Below are positions 1-6,888 of a stretch of DNA of 13,195 bases, one piece after another. How positions within the stretch are numbered: position 1 is the first letter of the stretch; each line of letters starts with the position of its first letter. The translations under genes and the position numbers were made by a program. The notes beneath the pieces are model-generated. The model was not told the DNA's origin and did not search any database. It was given only the letters and a program-made list of their open reading frames with translations. The stretch comes from an uncultured Bacillota bacterium. Its GTDB lineage: Bacteria > Bacillota > Clostridia > Lachnospirales > Lachnospiraceae. The stretch spans positions 1 through 13,195 of the forward strand of contig CAJKMA010000070.1 in NCBI GenBank assembly GCA_905200905.1. The letters are read 5' to 3'.

Positions 1-9
1 ACAGTAACT

Positions 10-28
10 ATGTGGCTTTCAGCCACAT
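10..28. repeat. Perfect hairpin downstream of the recombinase gene
   Basis: The arms ATGTGGCT and AGCCACAT are perfect complements around the loop TTC. The hairpin lies 33 bases past the recombinase stop codon. Neither side is followed by a T-run, so it would be a weak intrinsic terminator. It may be a terminator of another type or part of a recombination site. It shares the core TCAGCNACA with the dyad at 1771-1795 on the other side of the gene. Confidence 0.5.
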
Positions 29-60
29 TCGTGGCAAAGTCGTGAATAATTCAGGGTTAT

Positions 61-1737
61 TTACCTTTTTCTCTCCAGCTTCACGACACATTCGACTGTA
101 CTTTCTTTGTCCCAACTCATTTCGTCGATCTCCTGACCGTTATAGAACACTGGGAACTTGAATTTGATATGCCTCAAAAATCGTCCATCCGGCAGTTCGT
201 CCTCATAAATATCAACACGTTCCACGAAGCTGCTCAGAAACTCTTTCTTTTCAGCATCTGTAAATTTATCATACAGTTTATCAAAGTATAGCAGATATTG
301 ATACACGTTGTCACTACCCAGCTTTTGCTGGCGAATGTTTTGAATCCGCACTTCCACCTGAGCGATAGAATCTTCAATCTCGTCGATCTGGTCATAAAAA
401 TGATCCAGACGATCCTGCATATCCTGATACTTCCGGTCATAGTAGCGGTCTGTCACATCCAGACTATCCATCTGCTGTGCCAGTTTGTTTTTGGCCCCTA
501 ATACCTGCCGAAGCTGCTTGCGGAGATTTTCGATTTCCTGTTCCAACTCTCCGGTATCAATACGGGTGTTGATTTTCTGCCGAATAGCAGCTTCAAATTT
601 CGGATTTTGTACCAGCTTTTTAATTACTTCTGCCACCGCTGCATTGACCTTATCTTCGCCCCATTGCTTTTTATATGTGCAGACATGCCCATCAACAGAG
701 CGGCGATGCTTGCAAGTGTAGTAGAAATAGTCTTTGTATCGGGAGCCATCCTTTTTCTTCTTACGGTTGACATTGCCATACATACCGGCACCACAAATGG
801 GGCAGCAGAGAATACCAGAAAGAAGATGTTCGTGCTCCAGGCTGTAGGTCTTTTCTCTCTTTACCCCAGTTCTTAATCGTCTGTCGTGTGCAGTGTTCCA
901 GATTTCTTCTGACACAATCGCTTCATGAATACCATCATACAGCATATAGGAATCCTGCTTGACGATATGGTAAGCATTGCGTTTGCCGGGGATTTTCTCA
1001 TTTTTCCGTCTGCCATAAGCAAGTTTTCCGCAATAAACTGGATTATCCAAAACGCCCTTGATGAATGACGCTGCAAACGCATTTAGCGTATTGTTCTGAC
1101 GTTTTTTCTTTTGGTATCCCTGCTGGTTCAGCCATGCAGCAATTCCGTTGACACCCATCGTCGTGTTGATGTATTTGTCGAAAATCAAGCGGATAATCTC
1201 TGCTTCATCCTCAGCGATTTCCAGTTCTCCGTCTACCAGTTTATAGCCGTAAGGAGCAAATCCGCCGTTCCATTTTCCTTCACGGGCTTTTTGACGGCGG
1301 CCTTCCATGGTCTGCACCAGAATATTCTCTCGTTCAATCTCGGCAACAGCAGAAAGCACCGAAATCATCAGCTTTCCGCTGTCTTTGGAGCTGTCGATTC
1401 CATCTTCCACGCAGATCAGGTTCACACCGAAATCCTGCATCTTTTGCAGTGAGGTCAATACATCAGCGGCATTACGGCCAAAACGGGATAACTTGAATAC
1501 CAGCACGAAAGAAACATGATCTTTTCCTTCTTCGATGTCCCGCAGCATTTGCAAAAATTCAGGACGTCCCTCTACACTTTTTCCGGATTTTCCTTCATCA
1601 GAGTATTCACCAACAATTACCATGTCCTGAAAGTCTGCATACTTGCGAAGTTTGTCTTTCTGGGCATCCAGACTGTATCCATCTACCTGCATGGAAGTAG
1701 AAACTCTCGTATAGATATAACACTCCTTTTTCTTCAT
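61..1737 (-). CDS. Large serine recombinase (integrase/transposase type)
   Basis: A 558-aa site-specific recombinase, expected to cut and rejoin DNA at att sites to integrate and excise the element. Residues 7-15 carry the resolvase motif YIYTRVSTS with the likely nucleophile Ser13, and FKLSRFGRN at 81-89 supplies conserved arginines. The 'recombinase' domain spans about 160-290 (APYGYKL at 161-167). It is followed by a zinc ribbon with Cys312/Cys315 and Cys342/Cys353, then a long Glu/Lys/Gln-rich coiled coil at about 395-475. The length and domain order fit intact large serine recombinases such as TnpX of Tn4451. The start is supported by GGAGG nine bases upstream of the ATG. It lies at the end of the minus-strand mobilization cluster, with its own small upstream gap containing a dyad. 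The family is certain; which att sites it uses cannot be read from one window. Confidence 0.95.
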   Translation of the reverse strand: MKKKECYIYTRVSTSMQVDGYSLDAQKDKLRKYADFQDMVIVGEYSDEGKSGKSVEGRPEFLQMLRDIEEGKDHVSFVLVFKLSRFGRNAADVLTSLQKMQDFGVNLICVEDGIDSSKDSGKLMISVLSAVAEIERENILVQTMEGRRQKAREGKWNGGFAPYGYKLVDGELEIAEDEAEIIRLIFDKYINTTMGVNGIAAWLNQQGYQKKKRQNNTLNAFAASFIKGVLDNPVYCGKLAYGRRKNEKIPGKRNAYHIVKQDSYMLYDGIHEAIVSEEIWNTAHDRRLRTGVKREKTYSLEHEHLLSGILCCPICGAGMYGNVNRKKKKDGSRYKDYFYYTCKHRRSVDGHVCTYKKQWGEDKVNAAVAEVIKKLVQNPKFEAAIRQKINTRIDTGELEQEIENLRKQLRQVLGAKNKLAQQMDSLDVTDRYYDRKYQDMQDRLDHFYDQIDEIEDSIAQVEVRIQNIRQQKLGSDNVYQYLLYFDKLYDKFTDAEKKEFLSSFVERVDIYEDELPDGRFLRHIKFKFPVFYNGQEIDEMSWDKESTVECVVKLERKR

Positions 1738-1764
1738 TTTACGTTGCCTCCATCCTGCATCGTT

Positions 1765-1795
1765 ATGTAAATTGTGCCACTGTCAGCGACACAAT
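1765..1795 (-). promoter_or_regulatory. Imperfect dyad with a weak promoter upstream of the recombinase
   Basis: Bases 1771-1795 form a 25-base imperfect palindrome centred on 1783 (arms ATTGTG and CACAAT, inner CTG/CAG, two mismatched pairs). On the minus strand, TTGTGT (1789-1794) and TTACAT (1765-1770) are 18 bases apart and could serve as a weak -35/-10 pair for the recombinase. The dyad would then overlap the promoter, as expected for an operator or a recombinase binding site. A second, weaker dyad (GTTTT/AAAAC arms, 1802-1821, centre AATT) lies next to it. The dyads are seen directly; the function is inference. Confidence 0.35.
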
Positions 1796-1850
1796 ATTTT
1801 GGTTTTGTGAATTACTAAAACATGTTATTTGTTGTCCCAACTTCATTTTA

Positions 1851-2045
1851 TCATGCTGTCTTGTCCGCAGTCAATGAACTTGTTGGAAACTTTTTGGGAT
1901 TCATACCTGATGACCCCTGTGTACCTTGCTTTGTTGTATCATTCATATCATTTTCTTCTGTTTTGGGAAGATCCAACTCTCCGCCATATTTTTCAATCAT
2001 TCTGGCCAAAAAGTCGGTGCACCTCTCAAAATCAGCATTTACCAT
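1851..2045 (-). CDS. Small hypothetical protein overlapping the relaxase 3' end
   Basis: A 64-aa protein with no family I recognise. Its first 7 bases overlap the end of the relaxase gene, and AGGAGGAG lies just upstream of its ATG, so it is very probably translated and coupled to the relaxase. The N-terminal half is charged and helix-like (DFERCTDFLARMIEKYG). The C-terminal half is rich in Thr, Ser, Gly and Lys and is probably disordered. There is no signal peptide or membrane segment. Its position between the relaxase and the recombinase suggests an accessory role in mobilization or excision, but the sequence itself gives no function. Confidence 0.7.
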   Translation of the reverse strand: MVNADFERCTDFLARMIEKYGGELDLPKTEENDMNDTTKQGTQGSSGMNPKKFPTSSLTADKTA

Positions 2046-3547
2046 AGGCGCTCCTCCTGTTTGGCCTGATGACGATCCGAATGCTGCTGTTCTCGTTCAC
2101 GCTGCCCTTGTTTGCGCAACACTTCATCTACCAGGACCTGCAATTCCCGTAGTTTCTTGCTCTCTTTCCAAAGCAGGCTGGCCTGTGCTGATTGCTGGCG
2201 GTATTCCTGTTCCAATTGACTCATTTCATTCTTCCAAACATCTACCGGTGGTTCGCCGTCAGGCACAGCTTCTTTGAGCTTGCGTTTGGCCAAATAAAAA
2301 CGCCGGAAGTCACTTTCATGCTCTTGCTTGAACAGCTCCCGACGTTTTTTGAATTTGAAAGTATTTAGTTTTTCTTGAAGGGGTTTTAGCTCCTCGTATG
2401 CCTCTGCATGGCGCAGCAATTCTTTCAGAGCTTTGATCCGCTCCTGTTTTTCTCTGGTGCCCTCTTGCAAAATGTGGCGAGCATCCTCCATTTGCTCCAT
2501 CTCCTTGCGAAGATCTTCCACGGTAAACAATTTGTGTTCGGATAAATAATTCACGGTTTCATTCAACTGTTTCAAATTCCCGACACGAACCTTTTGTCTG
2601 GCGTAGGCGGGAAGATGCAGGGTGCCTCGGTTGCGTTCGCCATAATAGTCCTGAATCAACCGAACCAAATCCTGACTGGTTTGCTGTTTTCCCAATTCCT
2701 CCCGAAGAACCTCAATCCACAGCTTTAAGTCAGCAATCCGCTGTTTGAGATTTTTCAAAATACGATTGGTTGCCTTGATCCAGCGGTTCAATTCACCTTT
2801 TTCGGTACGGATACCTTTTTGCTCCATCCGGCGTACCACAGGTCCTTCATGAACAGTAGGCAGAATATCCAGTGCTTGATCTTCATAAGAACGGTGGTCG
2901 ATACGGCAAGACAAGCCCTTCTGTTCAAATTTTGCGTTTACCACATTGGCCCATTGTGCTCGCCACAGTTCCAAAGTATCCGGTTTGCCCCAGTCGGTGG
3001 TGGCAACAGCATCAAACACATAGTTTCCATATTCGTCTCTGATGCGCTCTCCATTCTCGTCCAGATGATAAACTCTGTGCTGTTTGGTTCCCCAGGTTCC
3101 ATCAGGATTCAGAGGCCGGATTGGCACCATGACATGAAAATGTGGATTTTGTATTCCATCACGTTCTGGGTCATGAACACAAAAATCCACGGTCATCCCA
3201 TCCCCCACAAAATACTGGAGAAGAAACGCTCTGGCAACCTCAAGATTTTCCTCAAAGGTCAGTTCATTTTGAAGGGCAATATCGAAGGAATAAGCCAACT
3301 GTGCATCGTGACGACGCTCTGCTTTTTCCACCGCATTCCAGAGCGTCTGCCGGTCTGCATAAGCCATCGGAGCATGGGGCGGCAGCATAATCTCTGAATA
3401 CATCACACCGCCCTTGCGGGTATAATCACTGGTTTCCCCGTAATATTCGCTGTACAGTTTTTCGCCAGAACGATAGGCAGCACAGGCAACAGCTGATCGC
3501 CCTGCACTACGTCCAATCTGGTCAACATGGAAATGAAAAAGCGCCAT
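2039..3547 (-). CDS. MobA/MobL family relaxase
   Basis: A 502-aa conjugative relaxase that should nick oriT and stay bound to the 5' end of the transferred strand. The N terminus (HFHVDQIGRSAGRSAV, residues 5-20, then CAAYRSG) matches the MobA/MobL pattern. Tyr25 lines up with the catalytic tyrosine of RSF1010 MobA. The metal-binding histidines are in NPHFHVMVPI (His136, His138). The remainder, about 260-500, is highly charged helical and coiled-coil sequence. The start at 3547 is chosen over one 13 codons upstream because GGAGGGAAATAAG directly precedes this ATG and the conserved N terminus begins here. Only one base separates it from the stop of the DUF3847 gene, so the two are translationally linked. 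No helicase or primase domain is fused; the helicase is a separate gene at 4211-5524. Confidence 0.93.
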   Translation of the reverse strand: MALFHFHVDQIGRSAGRSAVACAAYRSGEKLYSEYYGETSDYTRKGGVMYSEIMLPPHAPMAYADRQTLWNAVEKAERRHDAQLAYSFDIALQNELTFEENLEVARAFLLQYFVGDGMTVDFCVHDPERDGIQNPHFHVMVPIRPLNPDGTWGTKQHRVYHLDENGERIRDEYGNYVFDAVATTDWGKPDTLELWRAQWANVVNAKFEQKGLSCRIDHRSYEDQALDILPTVHEGPVVRRMEQKGIRTEKGELNRWIKATNRILKNLKQRIADLKLWIEVLREELGKQQTSQDLVRLIQDYYGERNRGTLHLPAYARQKVRVGNLKQLNETVNYLSEHKLFTVEDLRKEMEQMEDARHILQEGTREKQERIKALKELLRHAEAYEELKPLQEKLNTFKFKKRRELFKQEHESDFRRFYLAKRKLKEAVPDGEPPVDVWKNEMSQLEQEYRQQSAQASLLWKESKKLRELQVLVDEVLRKQGQREREQQHSDRHQAKQEERLW

Positions 3548-3548
3548 C

Positions 3549-3863
3549 TTATTTCCCTCCGTTCTGCTGGGCACGATACCGATCAACGGCTTCCTGCACT
3601 GTGGTATTTACATTCGCTTGTTGGGCCAATTCTTCAAAAATCTGATACTGTTCCACCTTGGTCAAATACTGTATCTCCGGCCAAAAGCTGAGGACAGCAC
3701 CGCCAATATTGCAAAGGATATGGGTTCGCTTTTTGGCCTCGCCCTTGACCAGATATTTTTCGCGATTGACCGCTCGCTGAAGCTGATGGGTGTACTGCTC
3801 CAACTTTTTCTCTGCACTGACTTTTTCGGCCAGCAGATCGTCTTTGGTTTTCTTGTTTGGCAT
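3549..3863 (-). CDS. DUF3847 family mobilization-associated protein
   Basis: A 104-aa protein. The pattern KKLEQYTHQLQRAVNREKYL followed by KGEAKKRTH (about residues 18-50) is what I remember for DUF3847, a family regularly found directly upstream of MobA/MobL relaxases in Clostridia. The N-terminal part is a predicted coiled coil; the basic KKRTH segment could contact DNA. A role as an oriT-binding relaxosome accessory or a regulator is likely from context but not shown. The start has AAAGGA about ten bases upstream. It is the first gene of the relaxase transcript and lies next to the hairpin-rich non-coding region. Confidence 0.82.
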   Translation of the reverse strand: MPNKKTKDDLLAEKVSAEKKLEQYTHQLQRAVNREKYLVKGEAKKRTHILCNIGGAVLSFWPEIQYLTKVEQYQIFEELAQQANVNTTVQEAVDRYRAQQNGGK

Positions 3864-3888
3864 AATTACTCGTTCCTTTCTTCAAACA

Positions 3889-3917
3889 GGCATAAAAAAT
3901 ACCGCTTGCTGGTGCAA
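3889..3917 (-). promoter_or_regulatory. Possible promoter for DUF3847-relaxase
   Basis: On the minus strand TTGCAC (3912-3917) and TATGCC (3889-3894) are separated by 17 bases, and the start codon follows 26 bases later. The -35 is fair and the -10 weak. A hairpin (ACCGCTTGC/GCAAACGGT, one mismatch, 3901-3922) covers the spacer and -35, so a DNA-binding protein such as the relaxase or DUF3847 could control it. Confidence 0.3.
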
Positions 3918-3952
3918 ACGGTTTACAGGGAAGATAGCCGCATCAAGCGGCG

Positions 3953-3971
3953 CAAGAGGGAACCCCTCTTG
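3953..3971. repeat. Perfect hairpin, 8-bp arms
   Basis: CAAGAGGG and CCCTCTTG are separated by AAC. It is preceded by a GCCGC/GCGGC hairpin at 3937-3951. Both belong to the candidate oriT region. Confidence 0.7.
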
Positions 3972-3973
3972 TA

Positions 3974-3988
3974 CGGAATGAAATTCCG
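3974..3988. repeat. Perfect hairpin, 6-bp arms
   Basis: CGGAAT and ATTCCG are separated by GAA. It lies two bases after the preceding hairpin in the candidate oriT region. Confidence 0.65.
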
Positions 3989-3991
3989 CAA

Positions 3992-4019
3992 AACTTCCGG
4001 GCTTAGTAGTACGGAAGTT
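3992..4019. repeat. Inverted repeat, 8-bp arms with a 12-base loop
   Basis: AACTTCCG and CGGAAGTT are perfect complements around GGCTTAGTAGTA. A short perfect inverted repeat with a moderate spacer next to a relaxase gene is the usual form of a relaxase-recognition repeat, so this is one of the more oriT-like elements in the region. Confidence 0.65.
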
Positions 4020-4030
4020 AGCCTCGCAGA

Positions 4031-4088
4031 GCGCACAATACCGCCATTTAGGAGCGGTATAGAAGTGCGCCCTTAGTTCCCCTAAGGG
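4031..4088. repeat. Compound hairpins in the candidate oriT region
   Basis: The first hairpin pairs GCGCAC (4031-4036) with GTGCGC (4065-4070) and, inside it, ATACCGC (4038-4044) with GCGGTAT (4054-4060), leaving a 9-base loop. It is followed directly by CCCTTAG (4070-4076) and CTAAGGG (4082-4088) around TTCCC. All arms are perfect. Confidence 0.65.
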
Positions 4089-4141
4089 ATTTGACTGTGT
4101 TCTAACCAGCCCCTTTCGTTTTTAACCATAGAGCCTCGAAG

Positions 4142-4185
4142 TGGTGTACGTACCGTACGCCGTACACCGTACAGTACGTACACCA
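4142..4185. repeat. GTAC-rich palindromic array
   Basis: The outer arms TGGTGTACGTAC (4142-4153) and GTACGTACACCA (4174-4185) are perfect 12-base complements. Between and within them the tetramer GTAC occurs seven times in 36 bases (4146, 4150, 4155, 4162, 4169, 4174, 4178). It lies 26 bases past the helicase stop codon. Possible roles are an origin or iteron-like binding site, a relaxosome site, or an unusual terminator stem. Confidence 0.7.
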
Positions 4186-4210
4186 TCCCCATGTTCAAAG
4201 TGCGGATTTT

Positions 4211-5524
4211 TCAGAATGATGGTCTTACCAGCACCTCGATTCCAACAAATCCACGCACCCTTTTACCTCCGGCAAGATAAATATTGTTGGTTGCCTCCAC
4301 ATTGTACTTTTTCTCGTTTTGAGCTAATTCGGAGCTAAGACGATTTGCAGCAAGTGCGTGCAGAGCATTGTCCTCGCACCACATTTTGTATGCTTCATAG
4401 ATTGCTTTGGAACTGGATTCTCCATCAGCCTTAAAGCAGATGTATCCCTCAGATTGCAAGAAGTCCAAAATGTTGTTATTGCTTCTGCGGATCAGCTCTA
4501 CATTTTCTGCGCTTCGATTGCTCACTGTGAAGCTGTAACCATTGGCAATCAGCCGGTGCAACCCTTCCAGACACCAGAGGAAAATCCCCTCCAGCTCATC
4601 CAGCATTTTTTCAACCAGAAACGGATCGTCCTTCCGGTCAGCAGGACGCTCTTTTGTGGTGAGGATCAGCTGCCGACGATAAAAACCATCCGAATGATCG
4701 TACAGAGAAGTAAGTGAACCATTTCCAAAGCAGAGAAATCGCACATACAGCTGGCCTTGATAACTTTGGATTCCTTTGCGCTCCAAATCCATTTTTGCCT
4801 CGGCAGTAACAATAGATTTGATGTAGTTGGTTTTTGGCAAAGCGCTCATATCCATGTCGTCATCCACCATCAGAAGGCGATGTTCCAGATCGGCACGGGC
4901 AAACCGGTTCGTCTCTACTTTCTGAATATTTCCCACATTCATGGCGCTGTGAAACATGGTGTTGAGAATCAAACCAATACGGGATTTTCCTTCTCCGCCT
5001 CTACCGATCAGCATAAGCATCTTCTGACCTTTGGTGGATGGAATCAAGCAGTAACCCAGATACTCCTGTAAAGTAAGGATATCGTCCTCCTCTAGCAGTT
5101 CTGAAATAAATTGCAGCCAACGCAGAGGTTTTGGAGCTGCTGGATTGTAGCTAACCGACAACCGATTGTTACAGAAAACCTTTTTCGGTTCAAAATGGCC
5201 ATCCAGAAAATAAATACCGTTGGCACAGTGGATGCGATCCAACTCCACCGGCAATGGCTCAGAATAGGCTTGAATTTTCAAACTCTCCAGCAAAGAAGAA
5301 GCTCGTTTAGAAAGATTAGTGGTTATGCAGCTCTGTATCATATCGATGATTTGACGTTTTACCAATTCCTCACTTTCCACCGGTCCATCCACCGTGAATA
5401 AAGTTCCTCCAATACATCTCATGGGATGGGTTTTCAAAAATTCCTGGCAAAATAAAATTTCGTTGATGTGTTTGCCGTCGAACCAGTCCAGCTTGTCCTG
5501 ACAGCCAGTTTCGATTTTTTTCAT
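4211..5524 (-). CDS. D5/P4-type superfamily 3 helicase ('phage/plasmid primase')
   Basis: A 437-aa protein with the C-terminal helicase half of P4-alpha-like plasmid/phage primases. A D5_N-like segment (about 110-170, including VSYNPAAPKPLRWLQFI) precedes the Walker A motif GRGGEGKS with Lys180. The Walker B run LLMVDDDMD has Asp221-223. The C-terminal part resembles the winged-helix tail of the family. No primase catalytic domain is present, so it probably unwinds DNA in replication of the element rather than making primers. The start at 5524 is chosen because AGGAGG lies eight bases upstream (5533-5538) and the product begins MKKIETG. The frame stays open 38 codons further to an ATG at 5638 that has no ribosome binding site. 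Divergent from the plus-strand operon. Confidence 0.88.
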   Translation of the reverse strand: MKKIETGCQDKLDWFDGKHINEILFCQEFLKTHPMRCIGGTLFTVDGPVESEELVKRQIIDMIQSCITTNLSKRASSLLESLKIQAYSEPLPVELDRIHCANGIYFLDGHFEPKKVFCNNRLSVSYNPAAPKPLRWLQFISELLEEDDILTLQEYLGYCLIPSTKGQKMLMLIGRGGEGKSRIGLILNTMFHSAMNVGNIQKVETNRFARADLEHRLLMVDDDMDMSALPKTNYIKSIVTAEAKMDLERKGIQSYQGQLYVRFLCFGNGSLTSLYDHSDGFYRRQLILTTKERPADRKDDPFLVEKMLDELEGIFLWCLEGLHRLIANGYSFTVSNRSAENVELIRRSNNNILDFLQSEGYICFKADGESSSKAIYEAYKMWCEDNALHALAANRLSSELAQNEKKYNVEATNNIYLAGGKRVRGFVGIEVLVRPSF

Positions 5525-5648
5525 GATATCCGTCCTCCTTTTTGTGTCCATTTCCATCTGTGTTTTTTGTGTTCCTGCGATAGTGGCATACCCTCCTACA
5601 CCTGCAATTAGAGAGGGCTTTTCTTTACCCTCTGACATGGTTATGTTG

Positions 5649-5700
5649 GATTTTCAAAAAAACAGGCTAATGGCAGGACAGACCGATTTCAAAAAACAGG
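5649..5700. repeat. Near-identical direct repeats in the divergent promoter region
   Basis: GATTTTCAAAAAAACAGG (5649-5666) and GATTTCAAAAAACAGG (5685-5700) are the same motif apart from one T and one A, 36 bases apart start to start. A third partial motif, GGCAGGACAG, lies between them. The second copy overlaps the -35 of the plus-strand promoter. On the minus strand each copy contains TTGAAA, a possible -35 for the helicase gene. This looks like an operator pair for a regulator of both divergent transcripts. Confidence 0.5.
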
Positions 5701-5715
5701 ACAACGTGCTATAAT
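5687..5715 (+). promoter_or_regulatory. Extended -10 promoter for the five-gene plus-strand operon
   Basis: A perfect TATAAT lies at 5710-5715, preceded by TGC (extended -10, 5707-5709). A weak -35 TTTCAA lies at 5687-5692, with a 17-base spacer. Transcription would begin near 5722, giving a leader of about 28 bases with GAGGAGG (5736-5742) before the ATG at 5751. It looks like an ordinary housekeeping-sigma promoter. Confidence 0.7.
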
Positions 5716-5750
5716 AGACTTTAGAACAATAAAGTGAGGAGGGCATAAGG

Positions 5751-6863
5751 ATGGACGTGGTACAACATCAGATACTGTCGCTAGATTTCTGGCAGGACAC
5801 TGTGAGCTATGAGGGAAAAAACTTTCCGTCCGGTACCATAGGATGTGATGCTCTCAATATTCCCGCTGCTCTGATTAAACAGATTACGGAATTATGTGGG
5901 AGTTTGAATCTATTTATGGGAGCTATGCAGCTTGGTATGGCCAATGCAGAATTGTTTACGTCAGCCAGAGAAAGTGCTTTGCAAATTGTCCATAAACTAA
6001 AAGATATTCCTCCCTTTTCCTATCTGGAGGAAAAGCGGATAACAGCACATATCCAGAAGGTGTTTTCGAATGAATATCTGGAAAATGCCATGGCGTATGC
6101 CCAATCTCTTGCTTCCGGAAATTTGATGAATGCTCTAGACCCTCAATATCAAAAGGCGCTGACACTTCTGCGAGTTGTCCCTGTGCTGGCACATTTGGGC
6201 TATTCTCTGGAACAGTTCCAGGATACTATGCTCCAGTTTGCGGAGTCGCTCAATACCGCAGAACAGGAACGGTCGCCCAGCGGATATGCTGCTTCCTTTG
6301 GGGACTTTTTCTCCAGTAATCCCAGCTTGTCGGAAGAGGATGGAAGCTGGATGTCCCTGACTAACGCTTCCGTGCAGTATGTACCTGCGATACAGCCCGG
6401 CAGCAACACGCCGCAACTGGTCAAGCGGATGCACTATGTGTCCTTTGTGGGGATGTTCCGCTCCGACCTCTTTGAAGGGCTTTGTGTAGGCCATGCGCCG
6501 AAGAAATGCCCCATCTGCGGACGTTGGTTTTTGACCACCAATGCCCGGCATACCAAATACTGTGGTAATCTTGCTCCAGGGGATAAGCTCCATCGAACTT
6601 GCCGCCAAATTGGAAACCTGCAAGGAAGGTCACAGCGTGAACTTGCTGCTGACCATCCTATCAAGCAGATTTATGAACGCCGCTGTAACACCATTAACCG
6701 GTATGTCAAGCGTGGGACTCTCGATGCTGACATTGCCAAACGTATGAAAAAACTAGCAAAAGATAAAATGCTGCGGGCATTGAGCAACGTGTCTTATGCC
6801 AAAGGGTGTTATGAGTCGGAAATGGAACAGGAATCCTTATTACGAGAAGTAAAACAAAAGTAA
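5751..6863 (+). CDS. Zinc-ribbon protein, DUF6076-like
   Basis: A 370-aa protein of unknown function. From memory it resembles the DUF6076 family found on Clostridia mobile elements; this cannot be checked here. Residues 1-240 show no motif I can name and look mostly helical. Residues 253-284 hold a probable zinc site: Cys253-Pro-Ile-Cys256, Cys271 (in KYCGN) and Cys284 (in HRTCRQ). A basic helical C terminus follows, as in CGNR-type zinc fingers, which suggests nucleic-acid binding. GAGGAGG precedes the ATG by about eight bases. It is first in the operon, just after the promoter with the direct repeats, so it may be the regulator that binds them. Its codon and base composition matches the mobilization genes and the sigma-like gene, not the gene that follows. 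Confidence 0.75.
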   Translation: MDVVQHQILSLDFWQDTVSYEGKNFPSGTIGCDALNIPAALIKQITELCGSLNLFMGAMQLGMANAELFTSARESALQIVHKLKDIPPFSYLEEKRITAHIQKVFSNEYLENAMAYAQSLASGNLMNALDPQYQKALTLLRVVPVLAHLGYSLEQFQDTMLQFAESLNTAEQERSPSGYAASFGDFFSSNPSLSEEDGSWMSLTNASVQYVPAIQPGSNTPQLVKRMHYVSFVGMFRSDLFEGLCVGHAPKKCPICGRWFLTTNARHTKYCGNLAPGDKLHRTCRQIGNLQGRSQRELAADHPIKQIYERRCNTINRYVKRGTLDADIAKRMKKLAKDKMLRALSNVSYAKGCYESEMEQESLLREVKQK

Positions 6864-6888
6864 CAACTTAATGTATGAGGTATCTAAT

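Larger units (their letters stand above)
3864..4210. other. Hairpin-rich non-coding region: candidate oriT and/or replication origin
   Basis: These 347 bases hold no convincing gene but at least eight inverted repeats in a row: 3901-3922, 3937-3951, 3953-3971, 3974-3988, 3992-4019, 4031-4070, 4070-4088 and 4142-4185. It lies directly upstream of the DUF3847-relaxase pair and downstream of the D5-type helicase, the usual place for oriT or a single-strand origin in mobilizable elements. Several hairpins could also end transcription from the helicase gene. The nick site cannot be named from sequence alone. Confidence 0.55.

Noticed and set aside
2819..3397. A 192-codon plus-strand frame opposite the relaxase gene.
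   Set aside because: It is the shadow of the relaxase on the other strand, with no family features and no fitting ribosome binding site.
3618..4076. A 152-codon plus-strand frame through the DUF3847 gene and the hairpin region.
   Set aside because: It overlaps a recognised gene and runs through structured non-coding DNA; composition and start context do not support translation.
3953..4185. Repeats considered as a CRISPR array.
   Set aside because: The repeats are different inverted repeats, not one direct repeat with regular unique spacers, and no cas gene is present.
5521..5589. A 22-codon reading frame on the minus strand whose stop overlaps the helicase start (ATGA), with AGGAGGG just upstream.
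   Set aside because: The AGGAGGG is only one base from the ATG, too close for normal initiation, and the peptide has no recognisable feature. The helicase has its own well-placed site, so a leader peptide is possible but not supported.
5525..5638. N-terminal extension of the helicase to the ATG at 5638.
   Set aside because: There is no ribosome binding site at 5638, while AGGAGG is perfectly placed for 5524. The extra 38 residues do not look like part of the family.
6135..6623. A 162-codon minus-strand frame opposite the zinc-ribbon gene.
   Set aside because: It lies fully inside a well-supported gene on the other strand and its protein has no recognisable domain.
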